A stretch of 64,000 bases of DNA. It comes from an uncultured Sulfurimonas sp. Lineage in GTDB: Bacteria > Campylobacterota > Campylobacteria > Campylobacterales > Sulfurimonadaceae. Below, one piece after another: positions 62,627 to 64,000 of the stretch. The stretch is taken from assembly GCF_963662755.1 (NCBI RefSeq), contig NZ_OY759725.1:1997781-2061780 (forward strand), read 5' to 3'. The translations under genes and the position numbers were made by a program. The notes beneath the pieces were generated by a model. The model was not told the origin of the DNA. It worked only from the letters and a program-made list of their open reading frames with translations, and searched no databases. The first letter of the stretch is position 1, and the number at the start of each line of letters is the position of its first letter.

Positions 62627-63894
62627 AGATATTAACATTTACAGGTCGAACACCTTCAGAAGCCCTAAAAAAAGCAAAGCTTGAAATAGGCAATGATGGA
62701 ATGCTTATAGAGACCCGTGAAATCAAAAAAAAAGCACTTGGAAGAGAAGCACTTTATGAAATTGTTATTGGCATAGATGATAATGACGTACCTTTATCGT
62801 ACTCAAACAAACCAAAACCATTAGATAAGCAAAAACCATTAAGACAAGAGAGCGAAGATGTGTTTTATGATATATCAAGTGCAGCTGCGCAAATATCTGA
62901 AATAGCAAATGTAACAGACCCTCTTTATGAATATGGAGTACCTAAAAAAGCAACAGCATCTTATGAACCAAAAGAGTTAAAAGAGATTAAAACAGAGATA
63001 AATAAACTAGGCGATAAAGTAAAACTGATACAAAATATGTTTTGGGATGAAAAATCACCTGATTTGCAAAATCAAATTCCATCAGAGTTTGCTGAAATAT
63101 ATAGACTAGCATCTCAAAGTGGAATGGATAGAGCACATCTAGATGCTATCATGCAAATGACTCTTGAACATATGCCTTTTAAAATGAGAGAAAATTCAGG
63201 AACTGTTAAACGATACTTTCAAACATTACTTAGAAAAATGATACCAATCAGAAGAGAAAGTGTTCCTGCTCCAGGGACTAAAAAAGTTATAATGCTTGTT
63301 GGACCAACTGGTGTTGGAAAAACAACTTCCATAGCTAAACTAGCTGCAAGATACTCATATCTTATGCAAAAAAGATATAAAGTAGGACTTGTGGTTTTAG
63401 ATACTTATCGTATTGGTGCAGTTGAGCAACTTATGCAATATGCAAGAATGATGAAGTTGGGAATAGAAACCGTTGTAGACCCTCCTGAGTTTTCAACTGC
63501 TCTAAATTCACTTAAATATTGTGATTATATTCTTATAGATACTATGGGTTCAAGTCCGTACGATAAAAATAAGATAGAAAAGATATATGAGTGTCTAGAA
63601 GCAAATGATACAGAATATCAAGTAGATGTTGTTCTAGTTATGCCAAGTTCTATCAAATATGAAGACTTAAAGCTAACTTATGAAAATTTTTCTACATTAA
63701 ATGTAGATACGGTTATGTTTACTAAACTTGATGAGACTAGAGGATTTGGAAATATTTTCTCACTCGCTTATGAGATGAAAAGCCCTATAAGTTACTTTTC
63801 TGTAGGTCAAGAAGTTCCAGAAGATTTAGTTTGTGCAAGTAGCGATTTTTTAGTGGATTGTTTGCTGAATGGGTTTAACAGGAGCAAAGCATGA
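62623..63894 (+). CDS. flhF: Flagellar SRP-type GTPase FlhF
   Basis: A 423-residue FlhF. It has an FlhF-type N-terminus (MKILTFTGRTPSEALKKAKLEIG), a helical N-domain (about 140-215) and an SRP-type GTPase with G1 GPTGVGKTTSIAKLA, DTYRIGAVEQL, DTMGSSPYD and TKLDE. In this phylum FlhF sets flagellar position and is needed for sigma-54 dependent flagellar transcription. It overlaps flhG by four bases. Its partner regulator FlgR is at 9355-10503. Confidence 0.95.
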   Translation: MKILTFTGRTPSEALKKAKLEIGNDGMLIETREIKKKALGREALYEIVIGIDDNDVPLSYSNKPKPLDKQKPLRQESEDVFYDISSAAAQISEIANVTDPLYEYGVPKKATASYEPKELKEIKTEINKLGDKVKLIQNMFWDEKSPDLQNQIPSEFAEIYRLASQSGMDRAHLDAIMQMTLEHMPFKMRENSGTVKRYFQTLLRKMIPIRRESVPAPGTKKVIMLVGPTGVGKTTSIAKLAARYSYLMQKRYKVGLVVLDTYRIGAVEQLMQYARMMKLGIETVVDPPEFSTALNSLKYCDYILIDTMGSSPYDKNKIEKIYECLEANDTEYQVDVVLVMPSSIKYEDLKLTYENFSTLNVDTVMFTKLDETRGFGNIFSLAYEMKSPISYFSVGQEVPEDLVCASSDFLVDCLLNGFNRSKA

Positions 63895-64000
63895 TAGGGC
63901 ATCAGGCTGAAAAACTAGAAGAACTTGTAGCATCTAAAGCAAATAAAAAGTCAAAAAAAACAAGGTTTGTGGCCATAACGAGTGGAAAAGGTGGTGTTGG
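63891..64000 (+). CDS. flhG: N-terminus of FlhG (MinD-like ATPase), partial
   Basis: Only 36 codons are present before the window ends. The frame reads MIGHQAEKLEELVASKANKK and then RFVAITSGKGGVG, the deviant Walker A start of MinD/ParA ATPases. Position after flhF identifies it as FlhG (YlxH), the regulator of flagellar number. The rest lies to the right of the window. Confidence 0.9.
   Translation, partial: MIGHQAEKLEELVASKANKKSKKTRFVAITSGKGGV

Overview
The window is AT-rich chromosome from a member of the Campylobacterota (formerly Epsilonproteobacteria), most likely a free-living Sulfurimonas-like species. The evidence is gene content and order known from Campylobacter and Helicobacter: gyrA with flgR and LPP20-type proteins; ppx/gppA - fdxB - cosR/hsrA - folB; sppA beside the aminofutalosine deaminase of the futalosine menaquinone route; and aroQ - folK - flhF - flhG. 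Two ammonium transporters, a doubled Bat locus and an intact CosR receiver fit an environmental relative better than a host-adapted pathogen. The genus is an inference.

Positions 1-5750 hold the start of a membrane sensor gene, then a small genomic island inserted at the 3' end of a tRNA-Asn gene. An 18-bp copy of the tRNA end (491-508 and 5547-5564) brackets about 5 kb. Inside are a GNAT toxin-antitoxin-like pair, a protein with a cysteine ladder of period three, the 3' end of a BrxL-type (BREX-related) gene, a complete IS21-family element and the 3' end of a tyrosine integrase. The IS has no target duplication and both neighbours are cut at it, so an IS-mediated deletion probably removed the middle of the island. 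Two tandem tRNA-Asn genes follow.

Positions 5780-14000 are a block of mostly minus-strand housekeeping genes (radical SAM protein, hemE, yqhA, asd, flgR, two exported proteins, gyrA). Positions 14220-19430 hold an orphan membrane protein, then amt - glnK - amt - tonB. The two amt promoters share an identical 17-bp palindrome at the same distance from the -10 box. tRNA-Glu and tRNA-Lys follow.

Positions 19840-31829 form a long Bat (von Willebrand A domain) locus on the plus strand. A first cassette batA-batBC-batD is followed by two outer-membrane-type lipoproteins (CsgG-like and LPP20), then by a complete cassette moxR - DUF58 - small membrane protein - batA - batBC - batD. The MoxR ATPase, DUF58 protein and VWA membrane proteins presumably form a chaperone-like envelope complex.

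Positions 31821-41621 are mainly minus strand: tyrA; a DUF134 regulator / Gly-Gln-Arg repeat protein / putative metal exporter operon; bamA (plus strand); ppx/gppA, a ferredoxin, a histidine kinase, cosR, folB and plsY. Positions 41718-56393 run on the plus strand: nadA-nadC, a small ORF mimicking the start of flhB, flhB, a DHH-like protein, an M23 peptidase, lpxC, a TsaB-like protein, thrB, ylxR-infB-rbfA-rimP, ribD, menG/ubiE, xseA and an FmdE-like protein. Positions 56469-61110 are minus strand (sppA, aminofutalosine deaminase, glycosyltransferase, mqo). The window ends with aroQ, folK, flhF and the start of flhG. No rRNA genes and no CRISPR arrays were seen.
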